Source: Variovorax sp. TBS-050B
GTDB taxonomy: Bacteria; Pseudomonadota; Gammaproteobacteria; Burkholderiales; Burkholderiaceae_C
Direction: 5' to 3'
DNA length: 64,000 nucleotides
Assembly: GCF_029893635.1 (NCBI RefSeq)
Contig: NZ_JARXYR010000002.1
Span: 372,001-436,000, forward strand
Part shown: one piece after another, positions 37,752 to 46,948 of the stretch
Numbering within the stretch: the stretch's first letter is position 1
Layout: every line of letters starts with the position of its first letter
Notes under the pieces: model-generated
The model's database searches: none
Told to the model about the DNA's origin: nothing
The model's input: only the letters and a program-made list of their open reading frames with translations
Translations under genes and position numbers: made by a program

Positions 37752-39847
37752 ACGCGATGGCAAACCTGACGCGCCTGCCGGCGCAACTCTTCTCCGGCGC
37801 CCAGTGGAAGGGCCTGGCCGGCCCGATCCTGATCGTGCTCATCATGAGCATGATGGTGCTGCCGCTGCCGCCCTTCCTGCTCGACATGCTGTTCACCTTC
37901 AACATCGCCATGTCGGTGATGGTGCTGCTGGTGAGCATGTACACGATGAAGGCGCTGGACTTCGCGGCCTTCCCCGCGGTGCTGCTGTTCTCCACGCTGC
38001 TGCGGCTGTCGCTCAACGTGGCCTCCACCCGCGTGGTGCTGATGCACGGCCACACCGGCCCGGATGCCGCGGGCAAGGTGATCGAGGCCTTCGGCCACTT
38101 CCTGGTGGGCGGCAACTTCGCGGTCGGCGTCATGGTGTTCATCATCCTGGTGATCATCAACTTCATGGTGATCACCAAGGGCGCGGGCCGCATCGCCGAG
38201 GTCGGCGCGCGCTTCATGCTCGACGCGATGCCCGGCAAGCAGATGGCGATCGACGCCGACCTCAACGCCGGCCTGATCGGCGAGGACGTGGCGCGCAAGC
38301 GCCGCACCGAGGTGGCGCAGGAGGCCGACTTCTACGGCTCGATGGACGGTGCCAGCAAGTTCGTGCGCGGCGACGCGGTGGCCGGCCTGCTGATCCTCGT
38401 GATCAACATCGTCGGCGGGCTGGTGGTGGGCATGCTCCAGCACGGCCTCGACTTTTCCACCGCCGGCAAGACCTACACGCTGCTCGCGATCGGCGACGGC
38501 CTGGTGGCGCAGATTCCCGCACTCGTGATCTCGACCGCCGCGGGCGTGATCGTCTCGCGCGTGACCACCGACGAGGACGTGGGGCGCCAGCTCACCGGCC
38601 AGCTCTTCTCCAATCCGCAGGTGCTGTTCCTGACGGCGGGCCTGATCGGCCTGATGGGCCTGATCCCGGGCATGCCGAACCTCGCCTTCCTGCTGATCGC
38701 CGGCGGCCTCGCATGGCTGGGCCGGCGCATCATGCAGCGCGCGCCCCGCGTCGCCGCGGAGAAGGCCGCCGCCGCAGCCGCCGCGGTGCAGGCGGCGCCG
38801 CCGCCCGAGACGCCCGAAGCGACCTGGGACGACGTGGCGATGGTCGATCCGCTCGGCATGGAAGTCGGCTACCGGCTGATCCCGCTCGTGGACCAGACGC
38901 AGAACGGCGAGCTGCTGGGCCGCATCAAGAGCATCCGCAAGAAGATCGCGCAGGACCTGGGCTTCCTCGCGCCGGTGGTGCACATCCGCGACAACCTCGA
39001 GATCGCGCCCAACAGCTACGTGATCAGCCTCAAGGGCGTGGAGATCGGCCGCGGCGAAGCCTTCCCCAACCAGTGGATGGCGATCAACCCCGGCCAGGTC
39101 ACCGGCACGCTGCCGGGCACGCCCACGCAGGATCCGGCCTTCCACCTGCCCGCGGTCTGGATCGACGCCGGCCTGCGCCAGGAGGCCCAGGTGATGGGCT
39201 ACACGGTGGTCGATGCCTGCACCGTCATGGCCACGCACCTGAACCACCTGATCCAGCTGCATGCCGCCGAGCTGCTCGGCCGCCAGGAAGTGCAGCAGCT
39301 GCTCGACCAGATCGGCAAGACCGAGCCCAAGCTGACCGAGGACCTGGTGCCCAAGGTCATGTCGCTGAGCACGCTGCACAAGGTGCTGCAGAACCTGCTC
39401 GACGAGGAAGTGCCGATCCGCGACATGCGCACCATCCTCGACGTGATGGCCGAGCATGCGCCCACGGTCAAGGACGCGGCCGAGCTCACCTCGCTGGCGC
39501 GCCTGGCGCTCGGCCGCGCGATCACGCAGCAGCTGTTCCCGGGCGACTCGGAGCTGCAGGTCATCGGCCTGGACGGCGCGCTCGACGGCGTGCTGCACCA
39601 GGCGCTCACCAACAACAACGGCATCGAGCCCGGCCTCGCCAACAGCCTCATGCAGCAGACCCGCGCCGCCATCGTGCGGCAGGAGCAGCTGGGCCTGGCG
39701 CCGGTGCTGGTCGTCCAGCATTCGCTGCGCGTGCTGCTTGCGCGCTTCCTGCGCCGCAGCTTCCGCCAGCTCAAGGTTCTCTCCCACGCGGAGATTCCTG
39801 ACACCCGCAACATCAAGATCACCGCCACCATCGGAGGAAGAGTTTGA
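37748..39847 (+). CDS. flhA: Flagellar export protein FlhA
   Basis: 699-residue inner-membrane core of the flagellar type III export apparatus. The N-terminal half has eight membrane segments and the FHIPEP family signature around LLRLSLNVASTRVVLMHGHT and GAGRIAEVGARFMLDAMPGKQ. The C-terminal cytoplasmic domain (about 350-699) docks export chaperones and begins after a linker near 340. ATGA overlap with flhB (37748-37751) and four-base overlap with flhF at the end show translational coupling. All usual features are present. Confidence 0.98.
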   Translation: MNAMANLTRLPAQLFSGAQWKGLAGPILIVLIMSMMVLPLPPFLLDMLFTFNIAMSVMVLLVSMYTMKALDFAAFPAVLLFSTLLRLSLNVASTRVVLMHGHTGPDAAGKVIEAFGHFLVGGNFAVGVMVFIILVIINFMVITKGAGRIAEVGARFMLDAMPGKQMAIDADLNAGLIGEDVARKRRTEVAQEADFYGSMDGASKFVRGDAVAGLLILVINIVGGLVVGMLQHGLDFSTAGKTYTLLAIGDGLVAQIPALVISTAAGVIVSRVTTDEDVGRQLTGQLFSNPQVLFLTAGLIGLMGLIPGMPNLAFLLIAGGLAWLGRRIMQRAPRVAAEKAAAAAAAVQAAPPPETPEATWDDVAMVDPLGMEVGYRLIPLVDQTQNGELLGRIKSIRKKIAQDLGFLAPVVHIRDNLEIAPNSYVISLKGVEIGRGEAFPNQWMAINPGQVTGTLPGTPTQDPAFHLPAVWIDAGLRQEAQVMGYTVVDACTVMATHLNHLIQLHAAELLGRQEVQQLLDQIGKTEPKLTEDLVPKVMSLSTLHKVLQNLLDEEVPIRDMRTILDVMAEHAPTVKDAAELTSLARLALGRAITQQLFPGDSELQVIGLDGALDGVLHQALTNNNGIEPGLANSLMQQTRAAIVRQEQLGLAPVLVVQHSLRVLLARFLRRSFRQLKVLSHAEIPDTRNIKITATIGGRV

Positions 39848-42213
39848 ACACGCACACAGACGTCCGGACCAGCGCGCGCAAGTTCGTCGCGCCCACGAGC
39901 CGGGAGGCCCTCCGCATGGCGCGCGAGGCGCTCGGCGACGAAGCGATCGTGCTCACCAACCGCGTGATTGCCGAAGGCGTCGAGATCGTCGCCATGGTGC
40001 AGCAGGACGTGGAAGAGGTGCACGCCAAGGCACCCATCGCCCCGCCGCCGCCCGTGCAGCCGCCGGCGCCGGCCGCGCCCGTGCTCACGCTCACCCCGCC
40101 GCCCGCCCCCGCGCCGGTGGCGCCGGCGCCCGCGACGCTGGCGGCCGACAGCGTGCTCGGCGAACTGCATTCGATGCGCTGCATGATCGAGGAGCAGCTC
40201 GCCGGCGTGGCCTGGAACGACAAGCAGCGCCGCGATCCGATGCGCGGGCGCCTGCTGCGCACGCTGCTCGGCGCCGGCTTCAGCGCACGGCTCTCCAAGG
40301 CCATGCTGGAGCACCTGCCCACGGGCCAGAGCTACGCCCAGGGCATGGCCTTCGTGCGCTCGGAGCTGATCCGCACGCTGCCCGTGCATGACGACGAGGA
40401 CGCGCTGCTCGCGCAGGGCGGCGTGTACGCGCTGATGGGTCCCACGGGCGTCGGCAAGACCACCACCACCGCCAAGCTCGCGGCACGCTGCGTGATGCGC
40501 TTCGGCGCCGACAAGCTCGCGCTGGTCACCACCGACAGCTACCGGATCGGCGCCTACGAGCAGCTGCGCATCTACGGCCAGATCCTCAACGTGCCGGTCT
40601 ATGCCGTGAAGGACGCGGCCGACCTGCACCTGGTGCTGCAGGACCTGCGCGAGAAGCACATGGTGCTGATCGACACCGTCGGCATGAGCCAGCGCGACCG
40701 CGCCGTCTCCGACCAGATCGCGATGCTCTGCAGCAGCCACCGTCCGGTGAAGCGGCTGCTGCTGCTCAATGCGACCAGCCACGGCGACACGCTCAACGAA
40801 GTGGTGCATGCGTACCGGCACGGCAGCGACAGCGAACTCGCGGGCTGCATCTTCACCAAGGTCGACGAGGCCACCCATCCGGGCGCGCTGATCGACACCG
40901 TGATCCGCCACCGCCTGCCGGTGCACTACGTCTCGAGCGGCCAGAAGGTGCCCGAGAACCTGATGCGCGCCGACCGCGCGCAGCTGGTGGACAGCGCCTT
41001 CCAGGCCAACAGCCGCAGCGCGCTGTTCGTGCCGGGCGAAGGCGACCTGCACGACGCGGCCGCCGCCGCGAACGCCGCGGCCACGTCGGCCCAGGCCGAG
41101 GCCGAGCGGCAGCGCCTGCAGTACCGGCGCCTGATCGAAGCCATGGCGCACGATGCGCAGGAAGTGGCCGCCACCGCCTCCGCCCTGGCCGCCGCGCCGC
41201 TCGGCTTCGAGCAGGCGCGCGCGCTCTGGCGCCAGGCGGGCGACGACGAGATCGGCCACAAGGCCGTGCTGCAGACCCTGATGACGCATGCCGCCCACGA
41301 AGTCGCCACGGGCTGCGACACGCACCTGCTCGCGCTCGGCGGCCAGGTCGGCCTCAAGTCCGAAGACGGCAGCGATGCCTACCACTGCCAGGGCAGCCTG
41401 CTGCTGTCGGACCGCACCGGCCAGCCGCTCGCGGCACCCAACCAGTGGCTCTCCACCGCCGCCACCCGCAATGCCGCCGACCCGATGCGCAAGCCCGGCG
41501 TGCGCCAGGTGCAGTGGCTGCGCCAGCAGGACTTCGGCCGGCCCGTGGTGCACATGCTGCCGCGGCTGCCCTCGGGCGAACTCATGCTCCAGTGGCAGGT
41601 GCAGCACCAGCAGTGGCTCGCGCGCGTGCCCGGCTCCACCGCCGTGACCGATCCGCGCACCGGCGAATACGCGACGCTCAACGGCCTGGACTTCGCCTAT
41701 GGCGAAGCGCGTGCCTTGCGCTTCAAGGGCCGCGTCGCCCTGCAGATGGAAGCCCAGGCCAGCGTGACGCTGCGCACCGACGGCGGCCTTCCCGGCCTGC
41801 GCTGCATCGCCACCCGCGTGGTCGACCCGCGCAGCCGCAAGGTGCTGGCGCAGGGCTATGCGCTCTCCAACATCGGCACCGACGCCGTTCCGCTGCACCG
41901 CCTGGCGCAGTGGCAGGCCTGGGCCGCCGAGGCGGAGCCCTGCTTCCGGCTGCTGCGCCAGGGCCTCGCGGTGCTCGGCGGACTCGGCGAGGCCGGCGAT
42001 CCGCACATGATGAAGCGCCTGCTGATCGCGGGCCAGATCACGACCACCGTGTGGCGCCTGCTGCAGGCCGACGCCGACTGGGCCGTGCGCGCGCGCACCC
42101 TGCTGGCACAGCTCACCGGCCGCCAGGTGCGCGCCGGCCGGCCGGTCACGGGCAACGTGCTGTATGCGGGCGTGGGCAAGCTGTTCCTGCTGCTGGAGGC
42201 GCTGGACACGTGA
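39844..42213 (+). CDS. flhF: Flagellar GTPase FlhF with long C-terminal extension
   Basis: SRP-type GTPase that positions flagella. Residues 1-100 form a basic and Pro-rich B region, about 105-190 the N domain, and 195-397 the G domain, with P-loop MGPTGVGKTTTT (199-208 region), LVTTDSYRIGAYEQL, IDTVGMSQRD and FTKVDEATHPG. Well-studied FlhF proteins end soon after this, but this one continues to 789 residues. The extra part, from about 400 (base 41041) to the end, has a short Ala-rich coiled coil and then a mixed segment I cannot assign to a family. It overlaps flhA by four bases and flhG by four bases, and has no sign of a frameshift or of a lost stop. Confidence 0.93.
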   Translation: MNTHTDVRTSARKFVAPTSREALRMAREALGDEAIVLTNRVIAEGVEIVAMVQQDVEEVHAKAPIAPPPPVQPPAPAAPVLTLTPPPAPAPVAPAPATLAADSVLGELHSMRCMIEEQLAGVAWNDKQRRDPMRGRLLRTLLGAGFSARLSKAMLEHLPTGQSYAQGMAFVRSELIRTLPVHDDEDALLAQGGVYALMGPTGVGKTTTTAKLAARCVMRFGADKLALVTTDSYRIGAYEQLRIYGQILNVPVYAVKDAADLHLVLQDLREKHMVLIDTVGMSQRDRAVSDQIAMLCSSHRPVKRLLLLNATSHGDTLNEVVHAYRHGSDSELAGCIFTKVDEATHPGALIDTVIRHRLPVHYVSSGQKVPENLMRADRAQLVDSAFQANSRSALFVPGEGDLHDAAAAANAAATSAQAEAERQRLQYRRLIEAMAHDAQEVAATASALAAAPLGFEQARALWRQAGDDEIGHKAVLQTLMTHAAHEVATGCDTHLLALGGQVGLKSEDGSDAYHCQGSLLLSDRTGQPLAAPNQWLSTAATRNAADPMRKPGVRQVQWLRQQDFGRPVVHMLPRLPSGELMLQWQVQHQQWLARVPGSTAVTDPRTGEYATLNGLDFAYGEARALRFKGRVALQMEAQASVTLRTDGGLPGLRCIATRVVDPRSRKVLAQGYALSNIGTDAVPLHRLAQWQAWAAEAEPCFRLLRQGLAVLGGLGEAGDPHMMKRLLIAGQITTTVWRLLQADADWAVRARTLLAQLTGRQVRAGRPVTGNVLYAGVGKLFLLLEALDT

Positions 42214-43091
42214 GCAAGCTGGTTTCCGATCAGGCCGACGGGCTGCGGCGGCTGCTGGCGCAGTCGTCCGCGCGCATCATCGCCATCGCGAGCATGGGGC
42301 ACCAGCCGGGCGCCACGACCACCGCGATGAACCTGGGCGCCGCGCTCGCCCACATGGGCAAGGACGTGCTGCTGCTCGACGAGCACAGCCTCGAGATGAA
42401 CTCGGTCTCGGCCGAATGGGCGCTCGACCCGCTCGGCACGCTCGCCGACGTGGTCTACAAGCGGCTCACCTGCGACGGCGCCGCCGCGCGCACGCCCGGC
42501 GGCGTCAGCGTGCTGCCCGCGCCGCTCGGCGGCCAGCCCGACCACACCGATCCGCGCCTGCTGTGGAGCGGCGACATGATCCTGGTCGATGCGGCGCTCG
42601 ACGGCGTCGGCAACCTGTCGCCGCTCGCGCGCATGGCCGACGAGCTGGTGGTGGTGCTGCAGCCGAACCCGGCTTCGATCACCGCCACCTATTCGGGCAT
42701 CAAGCGGCTGCACTACGCCCATGCGCTCCGGCAGCTGCGCCTGCTGATCAACCGGGTCGCCGACCCCGAGGCCGCGCGCCAGACCATGGCCAACCTGGTC
42801 GACACGGGCAGCCGCTACCTCGCGGTCTCGATGCAGCCCGCGGGCTGGGTCCGCACCGATCCGCACATGCCCGACGCCAGGCGGCTGGGCCAGACCGTCG
42901 TGGAGGCCTTCCCGACCAGTCCGGCCGCCGTGGATTTTCGCGTCATCGCCGCCGCCGTGTCGCAGTGGCCATGGCGCCCGGCCGCGCGGCCGCAGGACGC
43001 CAGGGCCGCGCTCTGGCGGCCCGAGGCCCTGATGCCGGAACCTGCCAACGAGGAAGAGGACGACCGTGTATACCGCACAGGGAACCTTTGA
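42210..43091 (+). CDS. flhG: FlhG/FleN-like MinD-family ATPase homologue with degenerate P-loop
   Basis: 293-residue MinD/ParA-like protein that in other bacteria limits flagellar number together with FlhF. Start GTG at 42210 overlaps the flhF stop. The N-terminal DQADGLRRLLAQS matches the FlhF-activating motif of FlhG. The P-loop region is SMGHQPGATTTAMNLGAALA (28-47): where MinD-type proteins have GKGGVGKT, both lysines are replaced (Gly30, Ala35). Asp57 in LLLDEHS and LVDAALDG remain. ATP hydrolysis may therefore be weak or lost. It overlaps fliA by 26 bp. Family membership is supported by context and the N-terminal motif. Confidence 0.85.
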   Translation: MSKLVSDQADGLRRLLAQSSARIIAIASMGHQPGATTTAMNLGAALAHMGKDVLLLDEHSLEMNSVSAEWALDPLGTLADVVYKRLTCDGAAARTPGGVSVLPAPLGGQPDHTDPRLLWSGDMILVDAALDGVGNLSPLARMADELVVVLQPNPASITATYSGIKRLHYAHALRQLRLLINRVADPEAARQTMANLVDTGSRYLAVSMQPAGWVRTDPHMPDARRLGQTVVEAFPTSPAAVDFRVIAAAVSQWPWRPAARPQDARAALWRPEALMPEPANEEEDDRVYRTGNL

Positions 43092-43797
43092 GAAATCGCA
43101 CCTGCTGAAGCAGCACCAGCCGATGGTGCGCCGCATGGCGCTGCAGATGCTGGCCAAGCTGCCCGCGAGCGTGGAGCTCGACGACCTGATCCAGGCCGGC
43201 ATGATCGGCCTGCTCGATGCCTCCACGCGCTACCAGGACAACCGCGGCGCGCAGTTCGAGACCTTCGCCAGCCAGCGCATCCGCGGCGCCATGCTCGACG
43301 AGCTGCGCGCCAGCGACTGGGGTTCGCGCGGCCTGCGGCAGTCGTCGCGCAAGGTGGAACAGGCCATCCAGTCGCTCGAGCACCAGCTCGGCCGTCCCGC
43401 CACCGAAGGCGAGATCGCCAAGGCGCTGAACATGGAGCTGGACGAATACCAGTCGCTGCTGCAGGACATCCAGGGCTGCCAGCTGCTCTACGTCGAGGAC
43501 TTCGCGCAGGACGGCGAATCCGACAACCCCTGGCTCGACCGGCAGGCACGCAACGACAACGGCACCGGCAGCGACGACCCGCTCGCGCAGCTGCTCGAAT
43601 CGGGCTTTCGCCACCAGCTGGTCGACGCGATCGCCGCGCTGCCCGAACGCGACCAGCTGCTGCTGAACCTGTACTACGAGGAAGAACTGAACCTGCGCGA
43701 GATCGGCGCCATCCTCGAGGTGAGCCAGTCGCGCGTGTGCCAGCTGCACAGCCAGGCGATCAGCCGGCTGCGGGCGCATCTGAAGGATGTGCTCTGA
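43066..43797 (+). CDS. fliA: Flagellar sigma factor 28
   Basis: 243-residue sigma factor directing late flagellar genes. Region 2 (about 20-95) has LDDLIQAGMIGLLDASTRYQ and FETFASQRIRGAMLDELR; region 3 (about 100-150) and region 4 (about 195-240; LNLREIGAILEVSQSRVCQLHSQ) carry the -35 helix-turn-helix. Start GTG 43066 lies inside flhG (26-bp overlap), so translation is coupled. A promoter it should recognise is visible upstream of fliC (61969-61995). The anti-sigma FlgM is not in the window. Confidence 0.96.
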   Translation: MYTAQGTFEKSHLLKQHQPMVRRMALQMLAKLPASVELDDLIQAGMIGLLDASTRYQDNRGAQFETFASQRIRGAMLDELRASDWGSRGLRQSSRKVEQAIQSLEHQLGRPATEGEIAKALNMELDEYQSLLQDIQGCQLLYVEDFAQDGESDNPWLDRQARNDNGTGSDDPLAQLLESGFRHQLVDAIAALPERDQLLLNLYYEEELNLREIGAILEVSQSRVCQLHSQAISRLRAHLKDVL

Positions 43798-43813
43798 GCG
43801 TCAGCCGCGTTCT

Positions 43814-44731
43814 TCAGCCCGGTTCGAAGGCGCGCACCAGCGCGCCGCGCAGCCATTGCTCGGCCGGATCCCTATCGGCCGCCGCGCGCCAGCACATCGA
43901 GATCGCATACGCCGGGCTTTCGAAAGGCAGCGGCTCGCTGCGCAGGCCGGCGTTCTGCGAGCACAGCTCGGCCGCCAGGTAGGCCGGGACGGTCGCGAGC
44001 AGGTCGGTGCCCGCGAGCACCGCGGGCAGACTGCCGAACTGCGGGATCGAGACGGCCACGCGCCGCGCGCGGCCGAGCGCCGACAGCGCATCGTCGACGA
44101 AGCCGCGCAGATCCTCCGCGAAGCTCACGAGCGCATGCGGCCGCGCGCAGAATTGGTCGAGCGTGAGCGGCGCCTTCGCGGCATCGGCGCGCAGCACTGC
44201 ATAGCGCGCCGTCGCGAGGCGCCGCACCTTGGCACCGGCCGGCAGCGCTTCGAGGTAAGCCAACACCGTGCTCACACGCCCATCGTGCAGATGCCGCGCC
44301 GCATCGCGGTGGCTCACGGTCGAGGCGACGAGCCTCGCATGCGGCACCTCGGCGCGCAGGATGTGCAGCAGCCTGGGCAGCAGCGCGATCTGCAGGTCGT
44401 CGGTCAGGCCGATGCGAAACACCGGCTGCGCCTGCGCGGGGTCGAAGCTCGACTCGGCGCGGAAGCTCGATTCGATCTGCTCGAGCGCCGGACCGAGGCT
44501 CTGCATCAACGCGATCGCGCGCGGCGTGGGCGCCATCTCGCGCCCCTGGCGCACGAAGAGCGGATCGCCCGTGAGCTTGCGCAGCTTCGCGAGCGCATGG
44601 CTCAGCGCGGGCTGGCCGATGTGGAGCCGCTCGGCCGCGCGGCTCACGTGCCGCTCGCGCATCAGCGCCGCGAGCACGGTCAGCAGGTTCAGGTCGATGC
44701 GGTTGAGTTCGGCGAGATTCAAGGGCGGCAT
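43814..44731 (-). CDS. LysR-family transcriptional regulator
   Basis: 305-residue LysR regulator. N-terminal winged helix-turn-helix (RIDLNLLTVLAALMRERHVSRA, AERLHIGQPALSHALAKLR, here given in two pieces) and a C-terminal effector-binding domain (about 95-300). The ATG at 44731 (MPPLNLAEL) was chosen because the frame before it overlaps the divergent gene's control region. It is divergent from the oxidoreductase gene at 44839 with a 107-bp spacer, the classical LysR target arrangement. It lies convergent to fliA (16-bp gap) and so interrupts the flagellar block. Confidence 0.92.
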   Translation of the reverse strand: MPPLNLAELNRIDLNLLTVLAALMRERHVSRAAERLHIGQPALSHALAKLRKLTGDPLFVRQGREMAPTPRAIALMQSLGPALEQIESSFRAESSFDPAQAQPVFRIGLTDDLQIALLPRLLHILRAEVPHARLVASTVSHRDAARHLHDGRVSTVLAYLEALPAGAKVRRLATARYAVLRADAAKAPLTLDQFCARPHALVSFAEDLRGFVDDALSALGRARRVAVSIPQFGSLPAVLAGTDLLATVPAYLAAELCSQNAGLRSEPLPFESPAYAISMCWRAAADRDPAEQWLRGALVRAFEPG

Positions 44732-44736
44732 CCACG

Positions 44737-44757
44737 ATCGATGTTTCGCATGGCGAT
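44737..44757. promoter_or_regulatory. Candidate LysR operator in divergent spacer
   Basis: Imperfect dyad ATCGATG-TTTCG-CAT-GG-CGAT (two-base bulge) within the 107-bp spacer between the LysR gene and the oxidoreductase. LysR proteins usually bind T-N11-A sites here; the match is only approximate. Confidence 0.35.
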
Positions 44758-44838
44758 TATGTGATCTGTCGATTTCCCATCGGGCGGTGCGCTTCCTACA
44801 TTCGTCGCAGACGCACTCAACCCCCAAAGGAGATTCAC

Positions 44839-45852
44839 ATGCCCAGGATGGTTCGCTTTCACGCCTTCGGCGGCCCCGAGGTCCTCGAGACCGAAACGCT
44901 TCCGACACCCGAGCCCGCGGCCGGCGAGGTCCGCATCGCGGTGCAGGCGATCGGCCTGAACTGGGCCGACGTGCTGTGGCGCCGCAGGCTCTACATCGAG
45001 GACGCGCAACTGCCGAGCGGCCTGGGCAACGAGGCCGCGGGCATCGTGGACGCGGTCGGCGCGGGCGTGCAGGGCCTTGCGGTCGGCGACCGCGTGGCGG
45101 TGCTGCCGGGCGCGCACCAGGGGCGCTATCCGACCTATGGCGAGCGCATCCTGTTCCCGGCCACGCACGTGGTGCGCCACCCCACCGGGCTTTCGGCCGA
45201 ACAGGCGGCCACCGCGTACATGGCCTTTCTCACGGGCTACTTCGCGCTGTTCGAGATCGCGCGCCTGCGCCGCGGCGGCACGGTGCTGGTCACCGGCGCT
45301 TCGTCGGGCACCGGGCTGGCGGCGCTGCAGATGGCGCGCGCCGAGGGCCTGGTGGCGATCGCCACCACGCGCACGGCCGCGAAGCGCCAGGCGATGTTCG
45401 ACGCGGGCGCGACGCACGTGGTGGTGACGCAGGCCGAGGACGTGGTGCAGGCGGTGCTCGGCCACACCGGCGGGCGCGGCGTCGACCTGGTGTACGACGG
45501 CGTCGGCGGTCCGCTGTTCGGGCGCCTGGGCGACGTCGTGGCGCCGCGCGGCTGGTATTTGCTCTACGGGCTGTCGGGCGGCGCGGAGCTCGCGTACCCC
45601 GCCACGGCCCAGTTCCGCCGGAGCTGGCGCTTCCACGTCTACAAGGTGCTCGAGTTCACGGGATCGGCGAGCATGGGGCTGCCGCGCGATGAAGAGGCGC
45701 TGCGGCGCGCACTGCAGTTCATCGACGCGGGCCTGGCCGACGGCCGCTTCGCAATGCGCATCGACCGCCGCTTCGCGCTGGCCGAGGCGGCAGAAGCGCA
45801 CGCGTACCTGGAGCGCGGCGCGCACGCCGGCAAGGTCGTGCTCACGGTCTGA
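44839..45852 (+). CDS. Zinc-less MDR / quinone oxidoreductase-like alcohol dehydrogenase
   Basis: 337-residue medium-chain dehydrogenase/reductase. Catalytic-fold motifs: PEPAAGEVRIAVQAIGLNWA, GLGNEAAGIVDAVG and the nucleotide site VLVTGASSGTGLAALQMA. The cysteine/histidine set of zinc-binding ADH is missing, so it belongs to the QOR-like branch (NADPH quinone or enal reduction). Start ATG 44839 has an excellent AAAGGAG at 44826-44832. It is divergent from the LysR gene and probably its target. It has no evident link to motility, and its end lies 12 bp from the convergent cheZ end. Confidence 0.92.
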   Translation: MPRMVRFHAFGGPEVLETETLPTPEPAAGEVRIAVQAIGLNWADVLWRRRLYIEDAQLPSGLGNEAAGIVDAVGAGVQGLAVGDRVAVLPGAHQGRYPTYGERILFPATHVVRHPTGLSAEQAATAYMAFLTGYFALFEIARLRRGGTVLVTGASSGTGLAALQMARAEGLVAIATTRTAAKRQAMFDAGATHVVVTQAEDVVQAVLGHTGGRGVDLVYDGVGGPLFGRLGDVVAPRGWYLLYGLSGGAELAYPATAQFRRSWRFHVYKVLEFTGSASMGLPRDEEALRRALQFIDAGLADGRFAMRIDRRFALAEAAEAHAYLERGAHAGKVVLTV

Positions 45853-45864
45853 GCACGGCGGGGA

Positions 45865-46515
45865 TCAGAAGCCCAGGCTCTCGAGCAGGTCGTCCACCTG
45901 CGCCTGGCCGGTCACGGCGTCGGGGTTGTCGGCGCGGACCTGCGGGCCGTTCTGCAGGCTGTTCTGCTCGGGCTCCGGCTCGTGGCGCTTGTCGCCGTGC
46001 GAGTTGTCGATCAGCACCTGCAGCAGCTGCGTCTCGACATCGTTGACCACTTCCATCATCTTCTTGATGACCTGGCCGGTCAGGTCCTGGAAGTCCTGGG
46101 CCATCAGGATCTCGATCAGCTGCGTGTTGATCGCGCCGGCCTTGCCGGGCACGTCCTTGAGGTAGCCGCGCGTGTCCATCACGAGCTGGCGCGCATGGTC
46201 GAGCTCGACCGGGTTGGCGAACCACTCGTCCCAGCGCTGGCTCAGGCCCTTGGCGTTGGTAGCGAGGTCTTCCTGCAGCGGCTGCGCGAGGTCGATGGCG
46301 TTGAGCGCACGGTGCGCGGCGCGCTCGGTCATGGTGGCGATGTAGCCCAGCCGGTCGCGTGCGTCGGGAATGGCCTGCGCGGCCTTGGCGACCTGCTTGT
46401 CCAGGCCGAGTTCACGCAGCCCTTCGCGCAGTTGCCGCGTCAGCTGCCCGATGCGCCCGAGCAGCTCCTCGGCCGTGTTCCCGTGCTCCGTGTGTTCGAG
46501 CGCATGCTGAGTCAT
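45865..46515 (-). CDS. cheZ: Chemotaxis protein phosphatase CheZ
   Basis: 216-residue helical phosphatase that dephosphorylates CheY-P. A long helical hairpin (about 40-150) contains the catalytic segment ILMAQDFQDLTGQVIKKMME (Asp and Gln, the Q147-type residue). The C-terminus ends QAQVDDLLESLGF, the conserved CheY-binding peptide. The start was placed at MTQHALEHTEH (46515), one base after the cheY stop; the upstream in-frame start reads as antisense sequence. It is last in the che operon. Confidence 0.95.
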   Translation of the reverse strand: MTQHALEHTEHGNTAEELLGRIGQLTRQLREGLRELGLDKQVAKAAQAIPDARDRLGYIATMTERAAHRALNAIDLAQPLQEDLATNAKGLSQRWDEWFANPVELDHARQLVMDTRGYLKDVPGKAGAINTQLIEILMAQDFQDLTGQVIKKMMEVVNDVETQLLQVLIDNSHGDKRHEPEPEQNSLQNGPQVRADNPDAVTGQAQVDDLLESLGF

Positions 46516-46516
46516 C

Positions 46517-46915
46517 TCACACCGCCTCTTTCTGCAGCTTCTCGAAGATCTTGTTGATCTTTTCCTCGAGCGTGGCGGCGGTGAAGGGCTTGACCACGTA
46601 GCCGTTGGCACCGGCCTGCGCCGCGGCGATGATGTTCTCCTTCTTGGCCTCGGCCGTCACCATCAGCACGGGCAGCTTGCCGAGCTCGGGATCGGCGCGG
46701 ATGGTCTGCAGCATGGTCAGGCCGTCCATGTTCGGCATGTTCCAGTCCGAGACCACGAAGCCGAAGTTGCCGCCGCGCAGCTTCTCGATGCCGGCGACGC
46801 CGTCCTCGGCCTCGTCGACGTTGAGGAACTCGAGCTCCTTCAGCAGGTTGCGCACGATGCGCCGCATGGTCGGGAAATCGTCCACGACCAAAATCTTGAT
46901 GCTCTTATCGATCAC
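46517..46915 (-). CDS. cheY: Chemotaxis response regulator CheY
   Basis: 132-residue receiver protein that, when phosphorylated, binds the motor switch. Acidic D12/D13, phosphoacceptor Asp57 in [12 protein letters not shown], Thr in VLMVTAEAK and Lys in [12 protein letters not shown] match Escherichia coli CheY closely, including Asp57 and the C-terminal length. It sits one base before cheZ and 33 bp after cheB, inside the che operon. It is clearly distinct from the receiver protein near 4.4 kb. Confidence 0.97.
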   Translation of the reverse strand: MIDKSIKILVVDDFPTMRRIVRNLLKELEFLNVDEAEDGVAGIEKLRGGNFGFVVSDWNMPNMDGLTMLQTIRADPELGKLPVLMVTAEAKKENIIAAAQAGANGYVVKPFTAATLEEKINKIFEKLQKEAV

Positions 46916-46948
46916 GATGCTTCAACTCCAAACAGTTCGTTGCTTCTC

